DNA from: Spirometra erinaceieuropaei
Lineage: Eukaryota > Platyhelminthes > Cestoda > Diphyllobothriidea > Diphyllobothriidae
NCBI GenBank assembly: GCA_902702965.1
Contig: CACRXP010000629.1
Coordinates: 62,001-126,000 of the forward strand
Length of the DNA stretch: 64,000 nucleotides
Direction of reading: 5' to 3'
This document shows positions 10,111-23,302 of this stretch, piece after piece; positions within the stretch are counted from its first letter, which is position 1, and every line of letters starts with the position of its first letter. The notes beneath the pieces were generated by a model. It was not told where the DNA came from. It made no database searches and was given only the letters and a program-made list of their open reading frames with translations. The position numbers were made by a program, and so were the translations under genes.

Positions 10111-12185
10111 ATTTTAGGAAAGCAGTCCAGGCGATAATCAGCATGGTGAATTTTAAAGACCCTAACCGCTTATTAGGATTACTGTTTACCATGAAGTGTT
10201 CTGTCGGCATTGTTAAGGTCAGTGGCGCTAACACGTGCAACGCAAGTTGACACTAAATATTTTCATAATCATATAGACTGGGTTCCACAGCCTAAGCAAA
10301 CTGGCGTTTTATGATTACACATCAATGTAACCCAAATATGCACATGCTGTTTAGTGCGAATATTTATGTCTAACCTGCCAGAGTAAGAAATTGGTAGAAG
10401 AAACGTTCTCAATTAAATGTAAGAAATTTATTATTAATGCCTCGTCTTATCTAGTAATGTTGGAAAAAATTGACAACTAGATTTTCATCTAATTCGTTAG
10501 AATTTTAATTGCTTCAAGGTATATTGTCTTGCATTTTTATGTTTTTTATAAATCAGGGACTGTGTCGGATAAGCAAATCGTTCGATAGGTCACAAGACAG
10601 GAATTCCTCCAGACTTGATCTTAAAATTGTACGTTCGCAAAAAAATGCGTGAAGGGTTTCACCGCCTACTGACACATTCCATGCCATAAGCCATCGGCGA
10701 AAAGAAATCAATGATGGGTTGGCGGAAAATTCCAAATAACGGCAAAGACCTGTATGGTCGTATGCGTCTAAGGGAACATTTGCAATAAAACACCACATCC
10801 CAAAATTCATCATCACACTTCGCCTCCTACAGTCCCTTAGATATAAGTTCGCCCAGCTCACCCACCGGCTACACAAAAAAGTACCTCTTACATTTACCTT
10901 ACTGCACTGCGGTTTACCCGGGAGGTTATAAGATTACGGCATTACTCGCTCTACATCATCAGTCATCTGCGTTTGTTTGAATTCGTCAACAGGTGAACCG
11001 AAATTGTTCCCTCTTAGTGTGGCCTCTATAGCATCGTCGTTTGGATGGAATTCCAGTCGCCCCTCTCTCATTCTTTCAAACCCGTATTTGAACTCACGTC
11101 AGGTCGTGTGTGGCACAGGTAGACAGGTTATTAAATTCTGTCGGCCACTGCGCCAGAACTCGCCTTTGATTGCCTCAACTTTTTCTTGACAGCTGCATCG
11201 AGAAGGATGACTGAGAAGAGAGTGCAGTTAGTGCTTCGCAAGACGGCTATTATTGTGAACTTGTTCGCAAGCCAGTCGATGTCCTTGTGTGCGCCATATT
11301 TAAGGGCGCACGGTAGGCAACATCGTTCGCGATTTTAAGTCTATCGGTTGCTTTCACGTTCGGTTGGCCCGGCAAATCGATGAATTAGATCCTCCGCTTG
11401 TCGTTTGCTGTGCGAAGACTTCTAGACATCTGAGCATTTAAGTTACGCAAACCACTTTGAACAACTGATGCGTCATTCAGATTTCGCAGCCAAACTGAAC
11501 GGCTAATATAAAAAGCCATAGCCGTTAGCTCGCATAAAGTAATTTTGACAAGAAATTTATGCATAGTCAAACGGACAGGGAATTCCTTTAGACTGGACAT
11601 GATTCAAAGAGTTAGCGCAGTTTATTTATTAAAAACACGGTGTGGCAGATTTGAAGTATGTGTTCTATCCACTGTTTGGATAACTCTAACAAGAAAGGGG
11701 ACAATAACAAAAGGATTTCAGAGGATACTATTTTTACGTTTGTCAATTCTGCTTATTTTGTTTCATTTCTTTAAGAACTCTATAAATATTTGAATTGAAT
11801 TTATAAAACACTTTCGAGGTGTTGAGAGCAACCACTTGCAGTTCCTATAGCAAAATGCATTTACCAACAATGCCACTCGTCGCCAATTCGTTTGTGACTA
11901 GGTACATACAGTTTGGCCAGCTTATAAGCAGACCTTATGACAACAAAATAGGATAAAAATGTATCGACTGTTTGCCATTTTATTCAGTCTTTGACTCACG
12001 TGGCATTGTTTTGTCCGACAGCAACGATGACACCTATCTTTGCGTGGAGGACTCCAGCCGCCTTAAAACCATCGCTGACGTAAGGAAACGTCTCTCCCTG
12101 GGGAACATTAAAGGATTTTAATGGTTCCAATGCCCAGAGGCATGGGAGGTCTGCGGACAAAGATCAAGGCTTCAGCTAGCTCAGT
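10111..12185. other. No recognisable gene
   Basis: AT-rich, with several 70-107 codon ORFs on both strands (for example 10553-10876 minus). I find no known motif in any of them. Confidence 0.5.
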
Positions 12186-12219
12186 GGTGATGCTGGTGCT
12201 AATGCTGATGCTGATGCAG

Positions 12220-12251
<32 letters not shown>

Positions 12252-12323
12252 GATGACGGTGATGGTGATGACGATGCTGATGATGATGGTGGTGGTGGTG
12301 GTGGTAATGATGATGATGATGAC

Positions 12324-12377
<54 letters not shown>

Positions 12378-12432
12378 GGTGGTGGTGGTGGTGGGGGTGG
12401 TGATGATGATGATGATGATGATGACAGTGGTT
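12186..12432. repeat. Trinucleotide microsatellite (GAT/GGT)n
   Basis: About 245 bp composed almost wholly of GAT units with blocks of GGT and occasional GCT, GAC or ACG. The pattern is compound and interrupted: GAT-rich, then GGT (about 12288-12304), GAT, GGT (about 12377-12400), GAT. It generates long low-complexity ORFs (poly-M, poly-H, poly-S) on both strands, which I do not regard as genes. Confidence 0.95.
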
Positions 12433-12624
12433 GTGTTGATGTTGCGATAATGTCCATGACGACGATGCTGTGATAGGCAAAAGTACCAAAGTTTACCCTT
12501 ACCCCATAATCTTACACACTGGTAATTGAACTGTCAGATGCTTCAATTTTTAGATTTCTATGAAAATAATGACAATTAAATGCGCTCCTTCTGTTAAAAC
12601 AGATAAATTGGATTTCGGACTCGG

Positions 12625-13278
12625 CACTTCTGTTAAACCTTCTGAAGAACGTGTACTTGATAAAAAATGACTACTTGTGTGGCATGTACTTTTGTCTATT
12701 GATTTGCGGTAGCCTTGCAAATTCAAATATAGGTTATAGAAACCATTAACAAAAATGTGCTTTTACTTAGTCGTTTAATGGAGATTTACCATTAAATTTT
12801 ATATCCGAAGAAGAAGTATAATTAGGCTTTGAAATAGGATTCGAATTGCCAATAATTTGGAGCTTGGCCATTTGCTGCACTAGCGCTTAGCAATTTCAGC
12901 CTACAAAGTGCATGCGTTGCGCTTAAAGAAAATCACATATCTTCCCATGCCTTTATAAAAATATCCTACAGACTCCATAAAATTTTGGAGTGAAAGCGGA
13001 CCATGTTGTACATTTCATGGGGAGTTGTGGTAAGCGGACAAGTACTATGTTATGTGAATGGATATTGCGCGGTCTTAAAAAATCCATTTATGCTTCTTTT
13101 CTGAATATAAAGAAGACGTAATTTTCTATCAAACGACTAAGTAAAATCATATTTTTTATGGTTTCTAAAACATATATTTGGATTTGCAAGACTACCGGAA
13201 ATTAATAGGAAAAAGTGCATGCCACATAAGTAGTCATATTTATCAAGAACACTTACTTCGGGAGGTTAAAAAGAAGTG
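12625..13278. repeat. Foldback element, copy 1
   Basis: Arms of about 190 bp are inverted repeats. The left arm begins CACTTCTGTTAAACCTTC and includes CTTGATAAAAAATGACTAC and CTTAGTCGTTTAATGG. The right arm, read on the minus strand, gives CACTTCTTTTTAACCTCC, CTTGATAAATATGACTAC and CTTAGTCGTTTGATAG in the same order. The right arm extends further, to about 13427, into sequence like the outer ends of other copies (ACATTTCATTAGATCGGTC); the left outer part is not clear. The unique centre includes GTGCATGCGTTGCGCTTAAA, also present at 19.7 kb. No protein is recognisable. Confidence 0.8.
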
Positions 13279-13429
13279 TATTTTAAGGCTGACATCATGC
13301 CATGTCTGAAAAATAATAAGATTTTGCCGCAAAATAATCAGAATAACAACCGCCCCCAGGTTATTCTTCCCAATAGAAAACGCATTTCAGAAAATTAAGC
13401 CAACATTTCATTAGATCGGTCACTCAATG

Positions 13430-14475
13430 TAGGTCTTTAAGGATTTACTTTATGGTCGTTCATTAATTTCCCCGGAACTTAACAAAGGCAATGTGCAAGT
13501 TTTCCACAACGGACTACAGCCAAACAGACTATGTTTTCATTTTACAAGGCAATTTTTTGTCCATGCCGACGATATTACGTTCGCCGTATTAAAATGATTC
13601 GCAAAAATTGCATTGATGTCCGAGTGAAGAGTTAAATGAAATTACAGCTGCGGCATTTTAGATTGTCTACAGGCAATTCTGAAAGACCACTTCTTGGTTT
13701 TTTGACGATCGTGTTAGCAATTTTTATGGAGGCAAGACTGCTTTAGACATACTACAACCCGCTATCCATGAATATTTTATCCTTTTAAGGACCCGATCAT
13801 AAGTAGCAAAGTGATATTTTGATATAAGACGTAACTAAGACCAAACATATGCACGTTTAGGGTGCTTAAACGACAACGCTGATAGTCGCGTGCTGTCATA
13901 ACGAGCATAATGTGTGAGCGGATGCATAGAGGTCAGCGTAGATCTATAGCCAACTGCATGTGCGATACTCGCGAATGGGTTTTTTGGATGATTTTATGCT
14001 GTAAATACAACACGTCATATTAAAGCATTGTTCGATAACAGCGTTCTCATCAGAACTGGAGAAGTTATGATTTTTGCCAATATCCCCGGGAACTAACGAG
14101 AATTGTCCTTAGATGTGCCAAATTTCTTGTTTCCTAGACGTTGGGCAGATAAGAAGAATACTCCGTCAGTCAAACGTTTATATGCCGGATAGGATTAATA
14201 ATCAGCATACGATTCACTGATTGGATTGTATTTTCCAGGATTTATTAAAAGATCAAATCATATAAACCTGACAAACATGCGTTTACTTCCCTGCTTCTTA
14301 TTTCTTGCCTCGAAAGGCTAAACAACAGTCCTCATTTCATCTTGTGAGAGTTTATAGTCAAAGCACGGCAGTCATCGTGCACAACTCGTTCGCTATGAGA
14401 GAACATTTCCTTTGTTTTCTTCTACATCTCTTCATAAAACATATTTCTTTATCACTTGTATCCGGTAAAAATTAA
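13430..14475. other. No recognisable gene
   Basis: AT-rich DNA without ORFs above 60 codons of interest. Nothing assigned. Confidence 0.5.
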
Positions 14476-14479
14476 TTAG

Positions 14480-14770
14480 TGAATTCTGGGTGCAGAAGAA
14501 TAGGGCGTAGGAATACTGGCTGGTCGTTTAACGGGATAATTTTACTGCCTGCCTGTTGGAGAAGTCTAAAATTATGTGAGCACATGCCTAATGCGCTAAA
14601 TGCCGCAGCTCGATCAAAAACAAAAGGGATTTGTTTGTATCGCGTCTGGTTGCGTGATACTACCAGTAAACCTCCGGCAGGCGGAAAATTCTAACTGTCA
14701 TTGGGAGCAGAGAATTGCAGTCGAAAACGACCTACAACGCAGCCACTGATGTTAATGATAGTCATAAATG
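14480..14770 (+). repeat. Interspersed repeat, copy 2
   Basis: Diverged direct copy of the repeat at 9780-10110. The shared order of islands runs from a GGCTGGTCG-TTTA segment through GTGAGCACA, AAACAAAAGGGATTTGTTTG, CCAGTAAACCTCCGGCAGGC and GCAGTCGAAAACG. I cannot assign it to a known class. Confidence 0.5.
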
Positions 14771-17700
14771 AAGAGCTTCTATCTATACGTCGCAATCACT
14801 TCTAACGCAAACAATGCTCGTCTTCTTAGGATGGTAGAGCCTACTTCAGGTAAAGTCTTCCGGAAACGTTTAATGTTTGAACAATGTTGACTTCTTTCGT
14901 AGGTTTGGGTATAGAATTGTGTTTTATCATTTCCGAGCTTATGTAAAATTTGGCTTTTGCCGGCTTACTGGCCACCTTAGGAATGCTCGCATATTAGACT
15001 CCGTCTCCCCGGATATTTCCTTAGTTTTTTCATTAATATCTTTTGTTACCGAATATCAGTATGTAGCTGCTATTCAAAGGGTTCCGTTGGACAGCTTTGG
15101 TTATATATTTTCATAGCCTATGTGCCGAAGCTAAATATATAATAAAATAACTTCCCCACAATGCGTACTTCCGAAGTTAAAATATTCGAAAAACCTGTTT
15201 TTATGCTGTAAATGTTCCTGCGAGTGAAATATAGTGACGGCTTCCACTGCCCCGGACAGATGCCCGAAGGCAGGCCGCGAACGACTGTAGACCTGGTTGT
15301 TTTGCATCTGGTTGTGAGAGACTTTCGGTAAACATCCGCCATCAGCAAATTGTTTTCGCAATCTGCGAGGGCCAGCTGACCAATGACATCACTGACAGTC
15401 ACCTGAAGGTCTGCAGTACCTCTACCTTATCCTTTCTGATTTAGACACGAGTTGTCACTTGACAGGCCGACACCTACCTCAGAAAAATACTGTTCAAGCG
15501 ACATAACCCTAGTCGACATAGACAATTTCATGGAGTCTAATGGGTTCTTTATTTAACGAGTATAGAATTTTGTTATACCGTTCCATGGGATTACTGTTAG
15601 CTGTAAAGTGACTTGTCGCCAAAGCTGGACTCGGCGAGGCCTGGGTGTGGCGCGCCTGTTAGCATGCTGTATTTTTAGGATCGTAAAGCCTTGATGCATC
15701 GCCGTATGGGAGACATGAGTTTGACGAGCTAACACCGACGGACGGCTTGTGCATAAAATGGCAAAAGGAATAGCATCCAATATAAATCTCCGTTCCATAA
15801 TACCGTCTATGTTTGAAATTTGGACACTCGAACTAACCTTAATCGCAATTAATTTTGTGAAAAATTGCATATTTTGTATAGAGTTTAGTGTAGGCCCTAT
15901 GTCGTACCTCATCAGAGCCATGGGCCATGTCGGATAGGCAACTCATTCAGATGGCTTGCTAGTTGCCACTGATCACTCCCCGAGCGCACAAACTGTTGAC
16001 GTCATAGACTTCAGCTGAAGGGTTAGCGTTTACTGAGGCGTCTGCAGGCACATGGCATACGAGAAGGATAAATCGGAAAATTCCCGACAACAAATTGTTG
16101 GAATGTCCGACAAGTTCGTATGCCTTCTAATTATTCGACATTTTATAATGTGGCAGTCTTTTTTGCGCATTTGAGTAATATATAAACTTGCTAGTTTAGT
16201 CAAGTGCGCGCAGATTACGTTTATAATTTCTCATTTAAATTTACGTCCAATTATTTACAACTTAAAGAAGATGAACCGTCTGGCCGGTTAAAAAGGAACA
16301 TTTCTCACATATTTTTTCCGAGTTTGATAGATGAATCAAAGCGTTAGGGGTCGTCAAAAGGAATTTTGCTGTATACAGGAAACGTACTTTTTTCATACGA
16401 ACACGAGGCGATTTGTATATAATGTACGATCCGCGCCATAGAAGGAAGTCAGCATACGTCAAATATCGTGCCATTGCTTTGATCAACGAGGGCCCTCCAT
16501 CAAACAATTTCTAAATTGGTCAGAAAGATGAAGTGCAGCAAATAAGCAGTAAGTTGACATCCATAATCGATAGGAAAGGTTCAAAGATTTAGCTTTTGGC
16601 CTCCGTACACTAACATTGAAGACAACAAGGATCAGGGTGCAACTGTTTGGGCCTCGCCGGTTGCCTCGTCTGTCAAAAACGGAAACCAGCTTTGAAGCTA
16701 ATAATTACTGGCGGTGAAAATTAGTGCTTTTACGCGAATATGAAACAAGTGGAAAATGACTGGCTCCTAATAAACATGCACTACTTGGAACCAAGCCTGT
16801 TCTTCATCTTTTTAAGAGTATGCTGTGTGCCTAGTAGAATATGATAGGAATGGGGTTTTGTGAATTGCCAGAAGCGAACCATCTCCTTTGTGTAGAGCTC
16901 TACAGTCCACAGCTTTGCCGTCCAGATATAAAATTTAACAAAAACGCCCAACTCCTCAAAATGGAATCATTTATGAGTTATGCCACGCCAGACACACATC
17001 ACAAATTTCATCAAAAATCTCGTTTGAGTATGGCTGAGTGGTTCATTTGTATATGTTTTATTCTCCGAGCTTTGCTCCTTTGGGTTGCCATTGCTTGGGA
17101 TGCTTAAAAACAATGTAAAGGGAGCATACTTCAATAACCACGTGCATCTTCAAATCTGGATAGTAGATGGTTTGCGTCAAAACTCGCGAATTTCTCCGAA
17201 CGCGGGTTTCAAAATTTCCCTAAGACCTTGGAAGGATGTTGTGACCGAAGAGTGCAGATGACGAAGAAATGGTTAGTTTTGTGAGTTATAAATGAGTGAA
17301 TATGATAAGATTTCGAATAGCTGAAAAGCCCACAAACTTATAGAACAACGCAAGCAAACACCTAAATAGTTCAGTTTAATTTTGTTCAACACACTACCTT
17401 TTGCAAACTTTACCCACAACCGCCTCCCCACCCAACGAGCCCTAGATAGATGTGTTGGTCTTGTGACTTTTGACTGACTTCAATGCGAACTCAATTACGT
17501 GAGGCCGAGCAGAACCACCCCATGTCTGATGCCCTTCGGTGCACGCCCATCAGCATAAAAGCCTTTGATATCGCTATCACCAGACCATAATAACAGTGGA
17601 CCACCCAGATGCACAAGGTACTATCAGCACGCGTACACACCCCGGCCTCAGAGTGCAACTGCGACTTTTATACATAATCAAACCCTCAGTCCAGGCTTCT

Positions 17701-19389
17701 TCCACCTCAATGTCGCCTGATGACCGCGACCTTTGACGCATCTGAAACGTGGAGCAGAGTGCAAAGCTGGCTGGCAAGTTCTGCCGATATCACCTTCAAA
17801 GTAAAGAGCCACCTTAGAATGTGCGCACTTTCGAAGTGCTTAAAATTTAGACTTCACACCTAGGCCGTAGAAGTGCAAATGCATTTGGCAGGCCGCGATC
17901 ATGGGCTTGTGTAACGATTGATTCGCCAACAGGAACAACATTAGTAAGATTTATATTTGTTGGAGTCAAAGGACTTGTTGTTGAACGGCGGATTTGGAAA
18001 GTAGGATAAGTTTTGGTAGGTACCAGTCAATTCGTATGGCATTTTATGGACTCGCCAGCATGCGGAATACATGCAAATCCTGAGACGCTGTGGACGAAGA
18101 CTGAATGCGTACCAACGGGCAAATATCTCTTTGTTATTAGCTAAGGCATGGTAGCTCTTTTAAAGGATATATGTACTTCAAAATCGGCGATGTGATACTG
18201 TAATAAAATAGTCATTATATAAAAACCCTAGACGTAGTCGAGGCTCGGGACGTGTAGTAGCAATCCGCAGCTAGAGTCTGGTACGACCAGAATTGTGAGA
18301 TACCGATAATGAAACATTAAATAACGATAAGGCCCCAAACGGGTTTATTTCCTAATGTTTCTTGTTCGTTGTTAGAAAATATAATGAAGGCACCTGATTT
18401 CTGCTACAAATGAAGCATTTAAGCGCGATGCTTGGGCTTAGAAGAGCTTGGGGTACGAATCCGATAAGGCGTGCTACTAAAATCAAAACTTTCGGACGCA
18501 TTTAGCCTCTTCAACTGCAAATGTTGATTTAATTTTGCCATCGCCAACGGCGTTGACCTCAGATCCACCGGGCGTTTTTTCATACTTATTAAACAATTAA
18601 TGCAATAAAATGAAGGACTTTTACCTGTATGAGTAGCCTAATTCTGCGCCTGCAATTGACAGTAAATGGCGTATTTCATGACATTTTACGCAAAATCAGA
18701 AATTTATTTTCGATTGGAAAGGATTATTTAGTTGGCTGGCAAAACTATATAGCGAGCAGCATGCCCTAGGTGTATTTCAGTCACGCCAAGATATTGCGTT
18801 TTGGATAATTCTTTATACGACCGCCTTGAAAAGCATACTTAGTAAACCGATTATTTAATTGGCATGGGTATTCCTGATTTTAAATGGCCGTAAAAAATAT
18901 ATTTTACAAAACGCATGAACATAAGTATAATACCTTGCATTCGTGTGTCAGCGAAGCATGTGTTCCTCAAATTTCATATGCAGCACATGTTGGTATTCAG
19001 AAGGTCTGCCAACTCTGATTATTGGCATTTGCAGAAGAATGCTGCTTTTGCGCATGGTGTCTACGAGGCAAGGCTGAACAAATCAAGGCCAGCAGGAAAC
19101 GTCAGCAAACGACTCTAATAATGTAAACGAGACAATTTATAAAACGTCAATTTGAATACAATCTCCGTTTATGAACTCAGTTTCTCTTCTTCATCTTCGT
19201 CCGAATATTATAAACATGATATATGTCTATATGCAGTAAGTGACCGATCTCATCAAATGCTAGCTTATCTTCTGAAATGTGTCTAAATTAGGAAAGATTA
19301 CGTAGGCGCGCTTTTCATACTAATTATCTTGCGGCATAATCCCATAGTGATTCGTACTCTACAGGATGTCAGCTTTTGAATGCATGGCT
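14771..19389. other. No recognisable gene
   Basis: AT-rich DNA. A GC-richer patch at about 17450-17800 is probably an unrecognised repeat. ORFs up to 122 codons (15553-15921 minus) carry no motif I can name. Confidence 0.5.
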
Positions 19390-19765
19390 TTTAATCTCCT
19401 TAAGAAACTGTGCCTGGTAAAAATGACTACTTAAGTAACATGCATTTTTCCGATTGATTGTCGACATTTATGCCAATTCTAATATATTTAATAAACACTA
19501 CAAACAAAATAGACGTTCCTTTAGTCGCTTGCCAGGGACTTACATTATCTCCATATTTTACACTCGAAGAAGGAATTTAATTAGGTGTTTTAAAGCTTCT
19601 TCTCCCGACGAGAAATTTGAAACCTGACTAATCATTGCATTCGAGTTAATTAACGTCATTCTGTAAGGTGCATGCGCTTCGCGTAAAGAAAATCACATAT
19701 TATTCTATGGCTTTAAAATAAATATTAGATAGTTCACAAAATTTTACAATGGATGCGGTTAATAT
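19390..19765 (+). repeat. Foldback element, half copy
   Basis: Corresponds to the left arm and part of the centre of copy 1. It contains CTGGTAAAAATGACTACTTA, an AACATGCATTTTTCCGATTG segment, TTAGTCGCTTGCCAGG and, further on, GTGCATGCGCTTCGCGTAAA followed by GAAAATCACATAT as in copy 1 at about 12.91 kb. The right arm is absent, so it cannot fold back. Confidence 0.7.
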
Positions 19766-21386
19766 TTACTGACACATCACATTTGGTTGACTTGCAGAAG
19801 GCTAATAAAATACAAGCTAACATTTTATTATGTTATGTAATTTAATTAGTCTTTTATGTTGTGAGCCACTTCTGCTGTCTTCTATCTCATATAGCCCTCT
19901 CTACCTTCCTCTTTACTCAACTGTTCTGTATATTTTTTGGCTTTATGCAGGTTTTTTCTGTCCATTTCAATCAGTAGAAATTAATATTTCTTTACCGACA
20001 CGAAATTGGATGTTTGCCGCATTTCAAGGGCGCTTTTGGGCATTCCTTGACGCCTCAAGGGTCTCGGCACCTGCCATATAATCGAGAGGAATACCGCTTC
20101 TGGATATGTGACAGACATTTCCGCGTCACATATCCTGATAATTCCAATTCACCTTTTTAAACGTAAAGAATTATGTATCTTTCATAAAGGGATAATTGTC
20201 AATCAGGAGTTAACAAACACTTTCAAAGACCATTCACGTCCAAGTGTCTGGTCCTTTGAAGTATGTTGCCAACTCTCCTGCATAAAATCCGATAAGCAGG
20301 GCAAAATGCTTCCATTTCTTGAATATGCAAAGTTTTTTTGACGGCTTTTGAGCAGATGAAGTAACAATTTACTTTAAACTCGTAGCTTCTGACTTTAGAA
20401 CTTCGGGAATCCAGTTAAAGATGTATTGTCCCGATATCCGTTTCAGGTAAACTATTTGCTCATACAATATGCGGGCTGAAGAACAACGCGCGTGAAGACG
20501 CAGAGAACTTCGCGTACTCTTAAGGTCCAGAAATTGTGTCTTCAGGTTTGCTTCTTTAAATAATTCAGTTTTACGATAAAATCTGAAAAATTGATGTGAG
20601 CATTGAGACGCAAATTCCCAACTGCATCATAAAGCTAATTACTATTTGGGAAATTACAAGCCATATTTAGCAGACATTGTCCATGTTGAATGATTTCGAA
20701 ACTAAAGTTAAATTAAGCTTTTTCCGAACGGAGACAAGATCAATTTCACTTTTCCGTGGAAAAAACGGTTTTCACAACTAGGGAGGTATATATTTGTGCC
20801 ATTGCTCAATTATTTCCGGTAATGACTAAATGACGTACATTGACCCTTCACCTTTCGCATGATATGAGCTTGGACGCGCCAAGCTTGCAAAGGTCAATGG
20901 GTCTTAAATAGTATACTTTAGTATTTTACTGCACACGACATTGTGAGAATGCGTAAGAACTGTTGGTGAAACTGAATGACGTAAAGGAACTCTGTACTGA
21001 CCGCTATATCAGGCGCATTTTATCGTCTTGATTGCTAAACATGTCGTACTATGTTATCCATTTTTGAAAAAAAGTACCACAGCATTTATGAGATAACGTC
21101 CCTTATAGGGATTTAGGAATCAACCACTCCACTAGCTCTGTGACCCAATGCATGCCAAGTGAGTGCCATTATTCCAAAGGTGCCCCTTGAAACGGCCTCA
21201 CTATGTTACAAATTATTTACATGTTTCAATAGTTGTGCTCCTTCCCTGAGTTCACTGTATCAATCAGGATAACGTCTTGCGAGTGTAATATTTTGCCGTT
21301 GCATGTAGTGTTATTTACTTTTACGAATTAGAATGTACAGCAACATGCTAATGTGCGATAAAGCACAGCGCATGTCTGCAGTTATT
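19766..21386. other. No recognisable gene
   Basis: AT-rich DNA with ORFs of 60-83 codons without recognisable motifs. Confidence 0.5.
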
Positions 21387-22320
21387 GAGTTTATTGGAGA
21401 TGTGGACTGAATGGTTTGTCGAGAGATGAAACAAAAACCAGCATGCATTTGTAGCGAATACCTTGATTTAAGGAGCTGTAATCGAATGACTTTGTTCAGG
21501 GGGTGCTTTGATTTTAGTCGCCAAAGTCGTGCTTTTGACGCAAGTTCATAATCCTCATTGAATTTGATATGTCTTAATTCCGCAGACCAGGAATATCAAC
21601 TAGCCGATGCATTTTCGACTACAAGAATATCTGCTGTTAGCAGCTAGGACTTCTTGTAAAGGGAGTTTGGGTTGAAGGGATTCGGGACAGAATGTTCAAA
21701 TAGGTTGAGAATTTGTCGCCGTTTGAAGGAGAACAACTCACTGCTGCTAGTTTAGTCTCGGGAAATCCAACTGCTAAAAGTGATGTCCCGTATGGTACTG
21801 GTTTAGGTTTGCTACTCTCCGAGATTTAAATGAATGACTGCAAGAGTGTATTGCATTGCGATGCGGTCGTTTTCGCCAATGCCGTGTGATGCCATCTGGG
21901 TTAAAGACATAAACAAATTCCAATGGGGCGTGGACAAATTGAGGGTTTACGAAGTATTCACATTTTGATCTGTTCACATGCGCTGTTTACATCTAAATGC
22001 CGGAAAGTCTATTTAAAACATGGTTGCTTTAATTGAAATGAAAGGGCACGGGGATCTGGTCAGTTAAACGACTGCGAATGAGATGTCATCGGGATTCTGT
22101 AAAAAGATAGTACGGAAAACATTTTGTTCTTTGCATTCGACAGGAATTCCTGGTGTCTTCGTGAGGCCCTTTTTTCGAATGTGGTCGGGTTAAGTACTGG
22201 CAACGTATCCGGTCGATTGTTTCCAAAACTATCGTTCAATGATAGCTCAAAATACCTCGACGTGTTTTCTCTATTCTGGAGTAAATAAATATGCAACCTG
22301 GTTCGGCCGTTTCAATTCAA
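21387..22320 (+). repeat. Flanking repeat X, left copy
   Basis: Direct repeat partner of 24939-25885. Shared islands in order include GATGCGGTC-TTTTCG, CTGGGTTAAA, ATAAACAAATTCCAAT, TTTTGATCTGT, CGACTGCGAATG, GATGTCATC and finally AAATAAAT-ATGCAACCTG. The two copies have similar length (about 935 and 947 bp) and bracket the LINE at 22325-24660. No conserved reading frame is visible between them. Confidence 0.7.
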
Positions 22321-22369
22321 TGCAGAGAATGCATGCCCTTATTTTTTTAATTTACAGATTTGATAGATG

Positions 22370-22640
22370 TAGACGCTGTTCTATGCAAGAACCGTTTTTA
22401 AGTTCTTTTAAACGCACCATATTTGTTAGTATTTGCATTTCTCCCTCTTCCTCTGAGGGTGCTCTAGCCCATTTTTTTGAATTTCTTTCCTGCGAAAACC
22501 TAATTCTCTTATGCGGTAATTTTAATCGAGTGAATTCACGTCCCCTTAAACTTGCAGGCTTAGATGATCTTGTCTCCTTCAATACTCGCGCAGATTCATC
22601 TACTGATCACATTTTGACCAACCAGAGCAGGCGCTTTTGC
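22370..22640 (+). pseudogene. APE-type endonuclease fragment of LINE
   Basis: The open frame contains FVSICISPSSSEGALAHFFE, then NLILLCGNFNRVNSRPLKL and STDHILTNQ. These correspond to the C-terminal half of LINE apurinic-type endonucleases (the Y-PPSSS strand, the catalytic GDFN motif and the S-DHI motif). The GDFN aspartate is replaced, giving GNFN, so the nuclease would be inactive even without the downstream stops. Confidence 0.65.
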
Positions 22641-23302
22641 GTTAAAATAGGGATCTATTATTATATTCTAATCATTGAACTTTATTAGGTCTTCTGAAAA
22701 ACTATTCCACCTCTAAACGTGTACTGTAGGCCAATCCTGAGAGAATGGTTAAAGTTCGCAACACATCCGCACAAACAATCGTCTGCTTCCGACTTCCGTA
22801 GATGATACTACCCCGCTTCCCTTAAGCAATCGAATGTTTAATCCTGTTCTTCCAAACTGACAGCGTTTTTAAATGAAACTTCTGATAATTTTGTCCTCTT
22901 GGTGGTGTAATGGTACGACTGCATGGACTTTTTTTCCACTATCTGAAATTCTGAAGACGAAAAAAACGAATTCTCTTACAAGATAGGCGCACGTGAGAGC
23001 CTTAAGGATCTTACCGTCTTAATTAAAACATAGACTGACAGGCTCAATAACTTGTTTGTTAGTTAACGTTTACCTCTTTTTCCTTCCCATTTCGCCCTCT
23101 TCCTCTGCTGAAATTTAGAAGAATCTTTCCCATTGGTCATCGTAACACACTAATACATGTGAAATCTGATTTAGACGTTTTAAATAAAAAATTTATATTT
23201 AGTCACAACGACCTTCATCATCCCTTAAATGACATTCCCTGATCACCATGTGCCTTCCAGCCTATGTCTGCGGGAACATAGAGAAACACCTTAAGAAAGT
23301 CT

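Noticed and set aside
12121..12489. Three long ORFs encoding poly-Met/Val, poly-Ser/Pro and poly-His
   Set aside because: They are translations of the GAT/GGT microsatellite in different frames; low complexity and no flanking coding signal.
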